Source: Planctomycetaceae bacterium
GTDB taxonomy: Bacteria; Planctomycetota; Phycisphaerae; Phycisphaerales; SM1A02
Reading direction: 5' to 3'
DNA: 35,104 nt
Assembly: GCA_021297815.1 (NCBI GenBank)
Contig: JAJTGK010000009.1
Span: forward strand, 1 to 35,104
Made by a program: the position numbers and the translations under genes. The notes beneath the pieces were generated by a model. That model was not told where the DNA came from. It searched no databases and saw only the letters and a program-made list of their open reading frames with translations. Below are positions 7,070 through 16,575 of the stretch, one piece after another (position 1 is the stretch's first letter; every line of letters begins with the position of its first letter).

Positions 7070-9349
7070 ATGGAGTTCCGCTGGCCTTTGAGGAGCCTGG
7101 TCGAGCGACGCGATGCGTCGCGATGGCTGCTCCTCGCGTCGGCGGCGCTGCTTGCGGCGGCGCCTGCCGCCGTGGATGCGCCGCGGATCGAGGCGACGCC
7201 CTCCGGCGCTGCCAAGACCCAGCCCGCGCCTCGCGCGAGCCGCGGCGGAACGCCGACGCGCCCGCTTCCCGACAAGACCGCGAAGCATGCGTCGCATTGG
7301 GCCTACCAGCCCATCACCGACCCCGCGCCGCCCACCGTCGCACGCGCCGACTGGCCCATCAACGACATCGACCGCTTCGTCCTGGCGGAACTCGAGGCGA
7401 AGGGCCTTGCGCCGTCCGTCGAAGCCGATCGCCGAACGCTCCTGCGCCGCGCCTACCTCGGCCTGACGGGCATGCCACCGACGGCACCCGAGGTCGAGGA
7501 GTTCATCCGCGACCGCAGGCCCGACGCGTACGAGCGCCGCATCGACGCGCTGCTCGCCTCGAGCGCCTACGGCGAGCGCTGGGGCCGCCACTGGCTCGAT
7601 GTCGCGCGATATGCCGACTCGAACGGCGTCGACGAGAACATCGCGTACGCGAACGCCTTCCGCTACCGCGACTATGTGATCGAGTCGTTCAACCGCGACA
7701 CGCCGTTCGACGAGTTCCTGATCGAGCAGATCGCGGGCGACCTGCTGCCCGAGAAGGAGAACCCGACGGCCGAGGACGACGCGCGCACGCGCGCGCGCAT
7801 CGCCGCGCTCGGCTTCCTTGCGCTCGGCCCGAAGATGCTGGCCGAGCCCGACAAGGAGAAGGAGCGCGTCGATGTGGTCGACGAGCAGCTCGATGTGGTG
7901 ACGAAGGCGTTCCTCGCGCAGACGGTGAGCTGCGCGCGCTGCCACGACCACAAGTTCGACCCCGTGTCGCAGGCCGACTACTTCGCGATGTCGGGCGTGT
8001 TCCGCAGCGTGTCGACCTTCGACAACATCGCGACCGTCGGCCGCGTGGCGCAGCGGCCGCTCGCGACGGCCGCCGAGCTGAAGCGGCTCGGCGAATGGCG
8101 CGACGAGGCGAAGCGCCTCGACGAATCGCGCAAGTCGGCCGAGGCCGCGCGCATCGCGCTTGAGCGTCGGCTCGGACAGGAGCGGCTCATCGACTTCCTC
8201 GCCGACCCGCGCGCCGAGGCGGGCATGGCGTGGCTGCTGCGCGCACAGCGCGAGGCGGCGCTGCCGTTCGACGAGCGCCTTGCGTTCTTCGCGGCGCGCG
8301 ACGCGCGCGACGCGCACGAGAAGCTCCGACCCGCCGATCCGCCGCGCGCGCTCGTGGTGAAGGAGGCGAAGGTCGACGAGTCGCCGATCCACGACCGTGG
8401 CGACCACACGGCGCCGACGGGCGAGAAGATCGCGCGCGGCGTTCCCTCGGTGCTCGAGACCGTGCTTGCGGCTCCCCAGTTCCCCGCCGACCGCAGCGGC
8501 AGACTTGAACTCGCCCGCTGGATGGCGGATCCCGAGAACCCGCTCACCGCGCGCGTCGCGGTGAACCGCGTGTGGACCTGGCACTTCGGCACGGGCCTCG
8601 TCGACACGCCGAGCAACTTCGGCGTGCTCGGCAGCGCGCCGTCGCACCCCGCGCTCCTCGACTGGCTCGCGCGCCGCTTCACGCGCGAAGGCTGGAGCAT
8701 GAAGTCGATGCACCGCCTGATCATGACGAGCGCGACCTACCGCCAGTCGAGCGCGACGCACGAGGCGCTGCCGTCGTACGACCCCGACAACAGGCTGCTC
8801 TCGCGCTTCCCGCGCCGCCGCATCGAGGCCGAGGCCATCCGCGATTCCGTGCTCTTCACCGCGGGTACGCTCGACCGCACGATGGGCGGCACGCTGCTCA
8901 CCGCGGGCGACCACGACTATGTGACGAACGACCAGTCGGGCAACGCCGCGCGCTACGACGCGCCGCGGCGCAGCGTGTACCTGCCCGTGATCCGCAACGC
9001 GATGTACGGCGTGTTCACCGCGTTCGACTATCCCGATTCGAGCGCGCCCATCGACTGCCGACCGCGCACGGTGGTGGCGCCGCAGGCGCTCTTCTTCATG
9101 AATTCGCCGCTCGTCGAGGGCGCGGCGCGCGAGCTTGCGGGCAAGCTGGCCGCGGCGACGGTCGACTCCGACGAACGCGTGCGCGCCGCGTTCCGTGCGG
9201 CGCTGGCGCGCGACCCCGATGGGTTCGAGCGCGACGAGTCGCGCGCGTTCCTCGCGAGCCTCGAGCGCGGCGGCATGACGCGCGACGACGCGCTGGCACG
9301 GCTCTGCCACGCGCTGCTCTCGACCAACGAGTTCGTGACCATGGAATGA
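7070..9349 (+). CDS. DUF1549/DUF1553 (PSCyt2/PSD1-type) haem-motif protein
   Basis: The protein has 759 residues. A hydrophobic signal segment lies at about 18-35, followed by a Pro/Ala-rich linker. DUF1549 then runs from the INDIDRFVLAELEAKGL region, with typical LRRAYLGLTGMPPT and the haem-binding CARCHDHKFDP (CxxCH). DUF1553 fills the C-terminal half (NPLTARVAVNRVWTWHFGTGLV, then SPLVEGAARELA). Many planctomycete relatives carry an extra N-terminal cytochrome domain (PSCyt1) with its own CxxCH; none is present here. The family's biochemical role is unproven, but it nearly always precedes a DUF1501 gene, as here, where ATGA overlap is possible. It is probably periplasmic or surface exposed. 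The start at 7070 is set by the signal peptide and the upstream -10-like element. Confidence 0.94.
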   Translation: MEFRWPLRSLVERRDASRWLLLASAALLAAAPAAVDAPRIEATPSGAAKTQPAPRASRGGTPTRPLPDKTAKHASHWAYQPITDPAPPTVARADWPINDIDRFVLAELEAKGLAPSVEADRRTLLRRAYLGLTGMPPTAPEVEEFIRDRRPDAYERRIDALLASSAYGERWGRHWLDVARYADSNGVDENIAYANAFRYRDYVIESFNRDTPFDEFLIEQIAGDLLPEKENPTAEDDARTRARIAALGFLALGPKMLAEPDKEKERVDVVDEQLDVVTKAFLAQTVSCARCHDHKFDPVSQADYFAMSGVFRSVSTFDNIATVGRVAQRPLATAAELKRLGEWRDEAKRLDESRKSAEAARIALERRLGQERLIDFLADPRAEAGMAWLLRAQREAALPFDERLAFFAARDARDAHEKLRPADPPRALVVKEAKVDESPIHDRGDHTAPTGEKIARGVPSVLETVLAAPQFPADRSGRLELARWMADPENPLTARVAVNRVWTWHFGTGLVDTPSNFGVLGSAPSHPALLDWLARRFTREGWSMKSMHRLIMTSATYRQSSATHEALPSYDPDNRLLSRFPRRRIEAEAIRDSVLFTAGTLDRTMGGTLLTAGDHDYVTNDQSGNAARYDAPRRSVYLPVIRNAMYGVFTAFDYPDSSAPIDCRPRTVVAPQALFFMNSPLVEGAARELAGKLAAATVDSDERVRAAFRAALARDPDGFERDESRAFLASLERGGMTRDDALARLCHALLSTNEFVTME

Positions 9350-9372
9350 CCGCGACGCCGAGGAAACGCACG

Positions 9373-10770
9373 ATGTTCTGCAACCACCGCCATCACCCGA
9401 TGTCACGCCGCGCGGCGCTCTCCGAGATCGCCGTCGGCTTCGGGTCGATCGCGCTCGCGGGAATCCTGGCGCGCCAGGCGCAGGCGGGCGGCGGCGTGCT
9501 CGAGTCGCCGCACTTCCGCCCGCGCGCGAAGCGCGTGATCTTCCTCTTCATGCACGGCGGCCCGTCGCAGGTCGACACCTTCGACTACAAGCCGCTGCTC
9601 GCGCGCGACCACGGCAAGCCGCTGCCGTTCGCGAAGCCGCGCGTGCAGTTCGCCGAGACGGGCAACCTGCTCGCAAGCCCGTGGAAGTTCCGCCAGTACG
9701 GGCAGTCGGGCGCATGGGTGAGCGACCTCTTTCCGAATGTCGCGGGCGTGGCCGACGAGCTGTGCTTCGTGAAGAGCCTGCACGGCTCGAACCCCGCGCA
9801 CGGCGGCGCGCTGCTCAAGGTCCACACGGGAACCGACACCTTCATCCGCCCGTCGATGGGCTCGTGGGTGTCGTACGGGCTTGGAACCGAGAACGACAAT
9901 CTGCCCGCGTTCATCACCATCTGCCCCACGCTCGGCCACGGAGGCGTGAACAACTTCTCGAGTTCGTTCCTGCCCGCCTGGACGCACGGCACGCCGATCG
10001 GACATGCGGGAATTCCCGCGTCGCAGGCGCAGTTCGAGCACATGACCGCGGGCCTGCCGCGCGAGGTGCAGCGCAAGGAGCTCGACTTCCTGCAGGCGAT
10101 GAACGCGCGGCATGTCGCGAAGAGCGGCTCGGACCTCGCGCTCGAGGGCCGCATCGAGAGCTTCGAGCTCGCCTACCGCATGCAGGCGACCGCGCCTGCG
10201 GTGATGGACCTCGCGGGCGAGAGCGAGGCCACGAAGGCGATGTACGGCATCGACGAGAAGAAGACGGAGAACTTCGGCCGCCAGTGCCTGCTGGCGCGAC
10301 GCTTCTCGCAGGCGGGCGTGCGCTTCGTGCAGGTCACGCACAGCTACAAGTGGGACCAGCACGGCGACCTCCGCAGCCAGCATGCGTCGAACGCCGCAGA
10401 GGTGGACAAGCCGATCGCGGGCCTGATCCGCGACCTGAAGGCGCACGGCATGCTCGAGGACACGCTGGTGCTGTGGGGCGGCGAGTTCGGACGCACGCCG
10501 ACCGCGCAGGGCGGCGACGGGCGCGACCACAATCCGCACGGGTTCACGATGTTCATGGCGGGCGGCGGCGTGAAGGCGGGGTTCTCGTGGGGCGAGACCG
10601 ACGACTACGGCTACTACGCGGCGGTGAACAAGGTCGATGTGCACGACCTGCACGCGACGATCCTGGCGCTGCTCGGCATCGACCATGAACTGCTGACCTT
10701 CCGCCACGGCGGGCGCGACCACAGGCTGACGGATGTGCACGGGAAGATCGTGAAGCAGATCTTCGCCTGA
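9373..10770 (+). CDS. DUF1501 family protein with twin-arginine-type signal
   Basis: The protein has 465 residues from the ATG at 9373, chosen because GAGGA stands at proper spacing upstream. An alternative ATG at 9346 overlaps the previous stop as ATGA and would add nine residues. The N-terminus SRRAALSEIAVGFGSIALAG looks like a Tat signal peptide. The body carries DUF1501 hallmarks: FLFMHGGPSQVDTFDYKP, WKFRQYGQSGAWVSDLFP, and WGGEFGRTP near the C-terminus, in an alkaline-phosphatase-like fold. This family is usually paired with DUF1549/DUF1553 proteins in Planctomycetota; its reaction is not established. A 175-bp gap to the next gene holds a separate promoter, so the operon probably ends here. 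Confidence 0.94.
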   Translation: MFCNHRHHPMSRRAALSEIAVGFGSIALAGILARQAQAGGGVLESPHFRPRAKRVIFLFMHGGPSQVDTFDYKPLLARDHGKPLPFAKPRVQFAETGNLLASPWKFRQYGQSGAWVSDLFPNVAGVADELCFVKSLHGSNPAHGGALLKVHTGTDTFIRPSMGSWVSYGLGTENDNLPAFITICPTLGHGGVNNFSSSFLPAWTHGTPIGHAGIPASQAQFEHMTAGLPREVQRKELDFLQAMNARHVAKSGSDLALEGRIESFELAYRMQATAPAVMDLAGESEATKAMYGIDEKKTENFGRQCLLARRFSQAGVRFVQVTHSYKWDQHGDLRSQHASNAAEVDKPIAGLIRDLKAHGMLEDTLVLWGGEFGRTPTAQGGDGRDHNPHGFTMFMAGGGVKAGFSWGETDDYGYYAAVNKVDVHDLHATILALLGIDHELLTFRHGGRDHRLTDVHGKIVKQIFA

Positions 10771-10895
10771 GTTTGGCGGGCGCACCGCAGCGAAGCCGAT
10801 GCGCTCGCGGCCTCCGGAAACCCTGCGAGGCGGGCCCTGCAGGCCATCCAATCGACACAGACCGCGTGAACCGCCGTCTTTCCGCGCCACGGCGC

Positions 10896-10923
10896 TTGGG
10901 AGCGGCGCGCCATGGGCTACTCT
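10896..10923 (+). promoter_or_regulatory. Putative sigma-70-type promoter (TTGGGA-N16-TACTCT)
   Basis: A -35 TTGGGA (10896-10901) and a -10 TACTCT (10918-10923) are separated by 16 nt. The start codon follows after 22 nt that include Shine-Dalgarno GAGGAG. The same 16-nt spacing is found at the downstream paralogue. Confidence 0.5.
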
Positions 10924-10945
10924 TGCCGCGTTTCCGAGGAGATCG

Positions 10946-13603
10946 ATGCCCGCGACGAAGACCAGCCTCTTCCTCGCCGCAGCGCTGTGCGCCACCGCGC
11001 ACGCGCGCGTGGATGGCTTCGTGCACTTCGAGAGCCCCCATGTGCATCCGCTCGAGCTCACGCCTGACGGCTCGCGGCTGCTTGCGGTGAACACCGCGGA
11101 CGCACGGCTCGAGGTGTTCGATGTGCTGCCCATGGCGCCGTACCTGCGTCATGTGGGTTCGATCGCCGTCGGGCTCGAGCCCGTCTCGGTGCGCGCGCGC
11201 ACCTCGGGCGAGGCATGGGTCGTGAACCATGTCTCCGACTCGGTGTCGATCGTCGACCTTGCGTCGATGTCGCTGAAGGCGACGCTGCTCACGGGCGACG
11301 AACCCTGCGATGTCGTCTTCGCCGGCAAGCCCGAGCGCGCGTTCGTCAGCGTGTCGCAGCTCAACCGTCTCGAGGCGTTCAACCCCGCCGCGCTGGCGCA
11401 GGCGCCGACGATCGTCGCCATCGCTGGCGAAGATCCACGCGCCCTCGCCACCGATGGCCAGCGCGTCTACTGCGCGATCTTCGAGTCGGGCAACGAATCC
11501 ACCATCGTGCCGCGCGAGACGGTGTCGTCGCCGCTCAACCCGTACGCAGGCGCGCCGAACCCGCCGCCGAACGCGGGCGCCGCGTTCTCGCCGCCGCTCA
11601 ACCCGACGCTGCCTCCGCCGCCGCCGAGCTCGCTCATCGTGCGCAAGGACGCCGCGGGCGCGTGGCGCGACATGAACGGCGCCGACTGGAGTTCCGCGGT
11701 GCCATGGCAGCTGCACGGAAACGACATGGCGGTGGTCGACGCATCGAACCTGGCCACGAGCTATGTGCGCGGCCTGATGACCACGCCGATGGGCGTCGTG
11801 CCCATGCCCTCGGGCGGCATCGCCGTGATCGGCGTCGAGCTTCTCAACGAGGTGCGCTTCGACCAGAACCTGCAGGGCACCTTCGTGCGGAGCGAGGTCG
11901 CCTTCGTGCCGCAGGGCGCCGCCACGCCCGCGACGCGCGGCGACCTGAACCCGCACCTCGACTACCAGACGCGCAGCCTGCCGCTGCTTGCGCGCGCCGT
12001 GTCGATCGGCGACCCGCGCGGCCTGGCGATCAGCGCCGACGGAACGCGCGGCTACGCGGCGGGCATGGGATCTTCGAACCTCGTGGCGTTCGCCGTTCCG
12101 AGCCTGGCGCGCCTTGCCACGACCGCGGTCGGCGAAGGCCCCACCGCCGTCGCGCTCGACGCGGCGCTTGCGCGGCTCTACACGCTGAACCGCTTCGATG
12201 GCTCGATCTCGGTCGTCGACGAGGCCACGCTTGTCGAACTCGCACGCCCGCGTTTCTTCGATCCCACGCCGCCGATCGTCAAGGCAGGGCGCCCGTTCCT
12301 GTTCGACACGCACCTGACCTCGGGCCTCGGACAGGCTTCGTGCGCGTCGTGCCACATCGACGCGCGCACCGACCAGCTGGTGTGGGACCTCGGCAGCCCC
12401 TCGTCGGGCATGGCGGCGTTCGACCAGCTCTGCAACCTCAACCTGCCGAACGAAGGCGTCGGCTGCACGCCGTGGCACCCCGTGAAAGGGCCGATGGCCA
12501 CGCAGTCGCTCATCGGCCTCGAGGGCACCGAGCCGTTCCATTGGCGCGGTGACCGCGCGTACATCGCGACCTTCGCGCATACGGGCGCAGCGCTCCAGGG
12601 CATGGACCGCGACTTCACCGAGGAGGAGTTCAAGGATCTGCAGGACTACCTCAACTCGGTCTCGCTGGCACCGAACCCGAACCGCACGCTCGACGGCGCG
12701 CTGCCGCACATGCTTGCGGGCGGAAACCCCGCGCGCGGGCAGTCGCTCTTCTTCGCGGGCGGAGCGGGTTTCGCCGCGTGCGCGCAGTGCCATACGCCGC
12801 CGTCGGGTGGCGGCGCGGGCGTGATGAGCGTCGATGTGCTGGGCGAGGTCCAGGCGTTCACGGTGCCGCATCTCACGGCGATCCATGAGAAGACGGGCTT
12901 TGCGGGCAGCGGGCCCGTGGCGCGTGGGTTCGGCTTTGGGCACGACGGGTCGGCGCGCTCGATCTCCGAGTTCCTCGCCGAGCATGTGAAGGCGGCCTTG
13001 GGCACGGCGATCTCCGAGACCGATCGCCGCGACCTGACGGCGTTTCTCCTTGCGTGGGACACGGGCACGCACGCGTCGGTGGGCGCGCAGACGACCCTCG
13101 GAGGCCGCTCGCCCAACGCCTCGGGACGCCGCAACCTGCTTGCGTCGATCGCCGCCGCGGGTAACGCCGACATGGTCGCGCGCACGAAGTTCGACGGCAT
13201 CGAGCGCAGCTTCGTGCTTGCGAACGGCGTGTTCGAGAGCGACCGCTCGGGTGCGCCGCTCACGGTCGCGCAGCTCGACGCGCTTGCGACGAAGTCGAAC
13301 ACGGTGACCTTCACGCTGGTGCCTGCGGGCGCGGGCATGCGCGCGCTCGACCGCGACGGCGACGGCTTCCGCGATGCCGACGAGCGCGATGCGTGCAGCG
13401 ACCCCGCCGACCCTGCCAGCGTGCCGAACGACCCATGCAGGGCCGACATCGCGGGGGGCGATGCGATCGTGAACGGCGCCGACCTTGCGGCGCTGCTCAG
13501 CGTTTGGGGAACCGATGATCCGGGCGCGAACCTCGATTGCTCAGGTGTCGTAGACGCCGCCGACCTCACGGTGCTCCTGAACCGCTGGGGCCCCTGCCGG
13601 TGA
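10946..13603 (+). CDS. Secreted beta-propeller/di-haem cytochrome protein with dockerin-like tail (paralogue 1)
   Basis: The protein has 885 residues. A signal peptide is followed by a YVTN-type beta-propeller (about 20-440) with repeats such as LTPDGSRLLAVNTADARLEVFD and RLYTLNRFDGSISVVDE. Two CxxCH motifs follow, C466-A-S-C-H470 and C612-A-Q-C-H616; their 146-residue spacing and the phrase FDTHLTSGLGQASCASCH resemble di-haem cytochrome c peroxidase/MauG-like proteins. Near the C-terminus DRDGDGFRDADE is a calcium-binding loop. The last 50 residues contain two dockerin-like units (VNGADLAALLSVWG and VDAADLTVLLNRWG). A Pro-rich loop (about 190-225) interrupts the propeller. The start at 10946 is fixed by the signal peptide and GAGGAG. 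It is probably an extracellular redox protein; the substrate is unknown. Confidence 0.9.
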   Translation: MPATKTSLFLAAALCATAHARVDGFVHFESPHVHPLELTPDGSRLLAVNTADARLEVFDVLPMAPYLRHVGSIAVGLEPVSVRARTSGEAWVVNHVSDSVSIVDLASMSLKATLLTGDEPCDVVFAGKPERAFVSVSQLNRLEAFNPAALAQAPTIVAIAGEDPRALATDGQRVYCAIFESGNESTIVPRETVSSPLNPYAGAPNPPPNAGAAFSPPLNPTLPPPPPSSLIVRKDAAGAWRDMNGADWSSAVPWQLHGNDMAVVDASNLATSYVRGLMTTPMGVVPMPSGGIAVIGVELLNEVRFDQNLQGTFVRSEVAFVPQGAATPATRGDLNPHLDYQTRSLPLLARAVSIGDPRGLAISADGTRGYAAGMGSSNLVAFAVPSLARLATTAVGEGPTAVALDAALARLYTLNRFDGSISVVDEATLVELARPRFFDPTPPIVKAGRPFLFDTHLTSGLGQASCASCHIDARTDQLVWDLGSPSSGMAAFDQLCNLNLPNEGVGCTPWHPVKGPMATQSLIGLEGTEPFHWRGDRAYIATFAHTGAALQGMDRDFTEEEFKDLQDYLNSVSLAPNPNRTLDGALPHMLAGGNPARGQSLFFAGGAGFAACAQCHTPPSGGGAGVMSVDVLGEVQAFTVPHLTAIHEKTGFAGSGPVARGFGFGHDGSARSISEFLAEHVKAALGTAISETDRRDLTAFLLAWDTGTHASVGAQTTLGGRSPNASGRRNLLASIAAAGNADMVARTKFDGIERSFVLANGVFESDRSGAPLTVAQLDALATKSNTVTFTLVPAGAGMRALDRDGDGFRDADERDACSDPADPASVPNDPCRADIAGGDAIVNGADLAALLSVWGTDDPGANLDCSGVVDAADLTVLLNRWGPCR

Positions 13604-13691
13604 GCGGCTTTCGTTCGGCCGTGAACACTTGCGTTGCAGGCTGACGGAGCCGCAATCGACTGAAAAACTGTTGAAACTGCGATGCACCCGC

Positions 13692-13719
13692 TTGGCACGG
13701 CGTGAGCGGCAGTTATGTT
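13692..13719 (+). promoter_or_regulatory. Putative sigma-70-type promoter (TTGGCA-N16-TATGTT)
   Basis: A -35 TTGGCA (13692-13697) matches consensus at five of six positions, and TATGTT (13714-13719) follows after 16 nt. The ATG at 13748, with GAGGA before it, is 28 nt further. Paralogue 2 therefore seems to have its own promoter despite sitting directly behind paralogue 1. Confidence 0.55.
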
Positions 13720-13747
13720 TCGCACGAATCATTCCCCGAGGAATCCC

Positions 13748-16459
13748 ATGCAGCAGACCGAGCACCCCCGCCACCTTCGACTGAACGGCTTCCGCGCGCG
13801 CGTCGCATCGCTTGCAGGCGCAGCGCTCGTCGGGGTGGCCGGCATGTGCGCGAACGACGCGTCTGCGCAGTTTTTCCATTTCGAAAGCCCCCACATCCAT
13901 CCCCTCGAGATGACGCCCGACGGGTCGCGGCTGCTCGCCGTGAACACCGTCGACCAGCGCCTCGAGGTCTTCGACATCGTGGCCACGGCCCCGTACCTCG
14001 TGCCTGCGGGTTCCGTCGTGGTCGGCGTCGAGCCTGTGTCGGTGCGCGCGCGCAACTCGAGCGAGGCGTGGGTCGTGAACCACATGTCCGACTCGGTCAC
14101 CATCGTCGACCTCAACACGCTGTCGGTGAAGGCCACCGTCCTCACGGGTGACGAGCCCTGCGATGTCGTGTTCGCGGGCAAGCTGCAGCGCGCGTTCGTC
14201 AGCGTGTCGCAGCTGAACCGCGTCGAGGTCTTCGACCCGGCGAACCCGCTCGCGGCCCCGACGATCGTGAACATCGCGGGCGAAGACCCCCGCGGGCTCG
14301 TGACCGACGGCGTGCGCGTGTACGCGGTCATCGCCGAGTGCGGCAACGACACGACCATCGTGCCCGAGACGAAGGTGTCTTCGACGGTCAACCCGTATCC
14401 GAACGACCAGAATCCGCCGCCGAACGCAGGGAGCAGCTTCTCACCGCCGCTGACCGCGGGGCTGCCCACGCCGCCGCGCTCGGGCATCATCGTGCGCAAG
14501 GACTCGACGGGCGCGTGGAAGGACGACAACAACGGCAACTGGACAAGCGCCGTCACCTGGGGGCTGAACGGCAACGACCTTGCCATCATCAATGCGAACA
14601 ACCTGACCACCACCTATGCGCGCGGCTTCATGACCTCGCCGCTAGCCGTGACGATGGCCCCCGACGGCAGGGTCGTGGCCGTGGGCACCGAGGCGAAGAA
14701 CGAGATCCGCTTCGAGCCGAACCTACGCAGCAAGTTCGTGCGGGTCGAGGGTGCGGTGCTGCCCGCGGGCGGCGCCACCACCGTGTCGAACCGCTTCGAC
14801 CTGAACCCGCACCTGACCTACGCCACGCCGTCGATTCCCGTCCTGCAGCGCATGCTGTCGGTCGGCGACCCGCGCGGCGTGGTCGTGAGCGCCGACGGCT
14901 CGCGGGCCTATGCGACGGGCATGGGCTCGTCGAATGTGATCGCCTTCTCGATGTCGAACTTCTCGCGGCTCGGCCTTGCGAATGTGGGCGAAGGGCCCAC
15001 AGGCATCCAGCTCGACACGGACTACGCGCGCCTCTACACGCTGAACCGCTTCGACGGCTCGATCTCGGTGGTCGACGAGTCGTCGCTCGTCGAGGTCGGG
15101 CAGGTCGCGTTCTACGACCCGACGCCGAATGTCGTGAGGAACGGGCGCCCGTTCGTGTTCGACACGCACATCGCCTCGGGCCTCGGCCAGGTGTCGTGCA
15201 ACAGCTGCCATGTCGACTCGCGCATGGACCAGCTGGCGTGGGATCTGGGCGACCCCTCGGGGCAGGTCAAGGTGTTCAACGAGTCATGCAACCTCGGGCT
15301 GCCTGGCCAGGCGGGAGCCTGTGGAAACTGGCATCCCCTGAAGGGCCCGATGGTCACGCAGACGCTCGTCGGCCTTCAGGGAACCGATCCGTTCCACTGG
15401 CGCGGCGACCGTAACGATCTCGGTCAGTTCGCCCACACGGTCACGGCGCTGCTCGGCGGCGACTCCGACTTCACCGCAACCGAGATGGCGCGCATGGAGT
15501 CGTACCTCGCGACGATCTCGTTCCCGCCAAACCCGAACCGCAATCTCGACGGCACGCTGAAGACAAGCCTCGCGGGCGGTAACGCCGTGACGGGCCAGAA
15601 CCTGTTCAATGTCGGCAACCTCGACTTCGTGCAATGCGTCACTTGCCACACGGTGCCAACGGGCGGCAGTTCGGCGATCATCAGCGGCAATCTGCTGCAA
15701 GAGCCTCAGGCGATGAAGGTGCCGCACCTCCGCAACATGCTCGAGAAGACGGGCTTCGACACGCTCGTCACCAACAACAACCGCGGGTTCGGCTTTACGC
15801 ACGACGGCGGGCTTGCCACGCTGTTCGACTTCTTCAAGCTGCCAGTCTTCAACTTCGCCTCGGGCGGGTCGGGCGACCAGCAGCGGCGCGACATCGTGGC
15901 GTTCATGCTGTCGTGGGACACGGGAACGCATTCCTCGGTGGGCGCGCAGGCCACGATGGGAGGTCCGCTCTCGAACGGCTCCGCACGGCGCAACCAGCTC
16001 GTGACCATCGCGAACGGCGGCAGCTCGCAGCTGGTGGCCAAGGCCGTCGTCAGCGGCGTCGAGCGCGGCTACCGGCTCGCGAACGGCGTGTGGGAGACCG
16101 ATGTCGCAGGCCAGACGACCACGCTCGCGGCCCTCGACTCGCTGGCCTCGTCGGGAACAGTCGTGACCTACACACTCGTTCCAAACGGCTCGAGCATTCG
16201 CGCGGTCGACCGCGACGGCGACGGCTACCGCGACGGCGACGAGCGCGCGCAGTGCAGCAACCCCGCCGATTCGACGAGTGTCCCGGGCTCGGGCTGCCGT
16301 GCAGACCTTGCGAACAACGACGGCCTGGTCAACGCCGCCGACCTGACCATGCTGCTGAACCAATGGGGCACGAGCGGTTCCGCCGACCTCGACTGCAACG
16401 GGTCGGTGAACGCCGCCGATCTGACCGAACTGCTGAACCGCTGGGGAACCTGCAACTGA
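13748..16459 (+). CDS. Secreted beta-propeller/di-haem cytochrome protein with dockerin-like tail (paralogue 2)
   Basis: The protein has 903 residues and is collinear with the preceding gene over its whole length. It has a signal peptide with an ASA-QF cleavage site, a propeller starting at FFHFESPHIHPLEMTPDGS, haem motifs C484-N-S-C-H488 and C630-V-T-C-H634 (again 146 residues apart), the calcium loop DRDGDGYRDGDE, and two dockerin-like units (VNAADLTMLLNQWG and VNAADLTELLNRWG). The start at 13748 was preferred to the ATG at 13715 because GAGGA precedes it and the signal peptide is then of normal length. The two genes are clear tandem duplicates, 144 bp apart, that have diverged substantially but keep every motif. 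Expected location is outside the cytoplasm; a peroxidase-like or electron-transfer role is inference. Confidence 0.91.
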   Translation: MQQTEHPRHLRLNGFRARVASLAGAALVGVAGMCANDASAQFFHFESPHIHPLEMTPDGSRLLAVNTVDQRLEVFDIVATAPYLVPAGSVVVGVEPVSVRARNSSEAWVVNHMSDSVTIVDLNTLSVKATVLTGDEPCDVVFAGKLQRAFVSVSQLNRVEVFDPANPLAAPTIVNIAGEDPRGLVTDGVRVYAVIAECGNDTTIVPETKVSSTVNPYPNDQNPPPNAGSSFSPPLTAGLPTPPRSGIIVRKDSTGAWKDDNNGNWTSAVTWGLNGNDLAIINANNLTTTYARGFMTSPLAVTMAPDGRVVAVGTEAKNEIRFEPNLRSKFVRVEGAVLPAGGATTVSNRFDLNPHLTYATPSIPVLQRMLSVGDPRGVVVSADGSRAYATGMGSSNVIAFSMSNFSRLGLANVGEGPTGIQLDTDYARLYTLNRFDGSISVVDESSLVEVGQVAFYDPTPNVVRNGRPFVFDTHIASGLGQVSCNSCHVDSRMDQLAWDLGDPSGQVKVFNESCNLGLPGQAGACGNWHPLKGPMVTQTLVGLQGTDPFHWRGDRNDLGQFAHTVTALLGGDSDFTATEMARMESYLATISFPPNPNRNLDGTLKTSLAGGNAVTGQNLFNVGNLDFVQCVTCHTVPTGGSSAIISGNLLQEPQAMKVPHLRNMLEKTGFDTLVTNNNRGFGFTHDGGLATLFDFFKLPVFNFASGGSGDQQRRDIVAFMLSWDTGTHSSVGAQATMGGPLSNGSARRNQLVTIANGGSSQLVAKAVVSGVERGYRLANGVWETDVAGQTTTLAALDSLASSGTVVTYTLVPNGSSIRAVDRDGDGYRDGDERAQCSNPADSTSVPGSGCRADLANNDGLVNAADLTMLLNQWGTSGSADLDCNGSVNAADLTELLNRWGTCN

Positions 16460-16476
16460 CGCCGCACGAGGCGGCG
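16460..16476 (+). terminator. Small GC-rich hairpin just after paralogue 2
   Basis: CGCCGC and GCGGCG form a 6-bp perfect stem with a 5-nt ACGAG loop directly behind the TGA. No T-tract follows, so it is at best a weak terminator or an mRNA 3'-end stabiliser. Confidence 0.3.
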
Positions 16477-16563
16477 CAGACATCGGGCCTGGAAGCCTGA
16501 TGAGAGCCGCACACAGAAGCCCTGCGCGTTGGCCGCGCGAGGCAACCAACCCCGAGGTTGCGC

Positions 16564-16569
16564 TACATT
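16564..16569 (+). promoter_or_regulatory. Putative -10 element (TACATT) of the persulfide dioxygenase gene
   Basis: TACATT ends 6 nt before the ATG at 16576. There is no Shine-Dalgarno, which fits a leaderless transcript. Confidence 0.45.
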
Positions 16570-16575
16570 GCGCAG

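Noticed and set aside
6911-9406. Long open frame of 831 codons antisense to the DUF1549/DUF1553 gene
   Set aside because: Arg/Val/His-rich composition and no motif; it mirrors a well-supported gene.
10553-13072. Long open frame of 839 codons antisense to propeller/cytochrome paralogue 1
   Set aside because: Same shadow effect; the plus strand encodes a signal peptide, haem motifs and propeller repeats.
13605-13621. Hairpin (CGGC/GCCG) as terminator of paralogue 1
   Set aside because: A 4-bp stem with a 9-nt loop and no T-tract is too weak to support.
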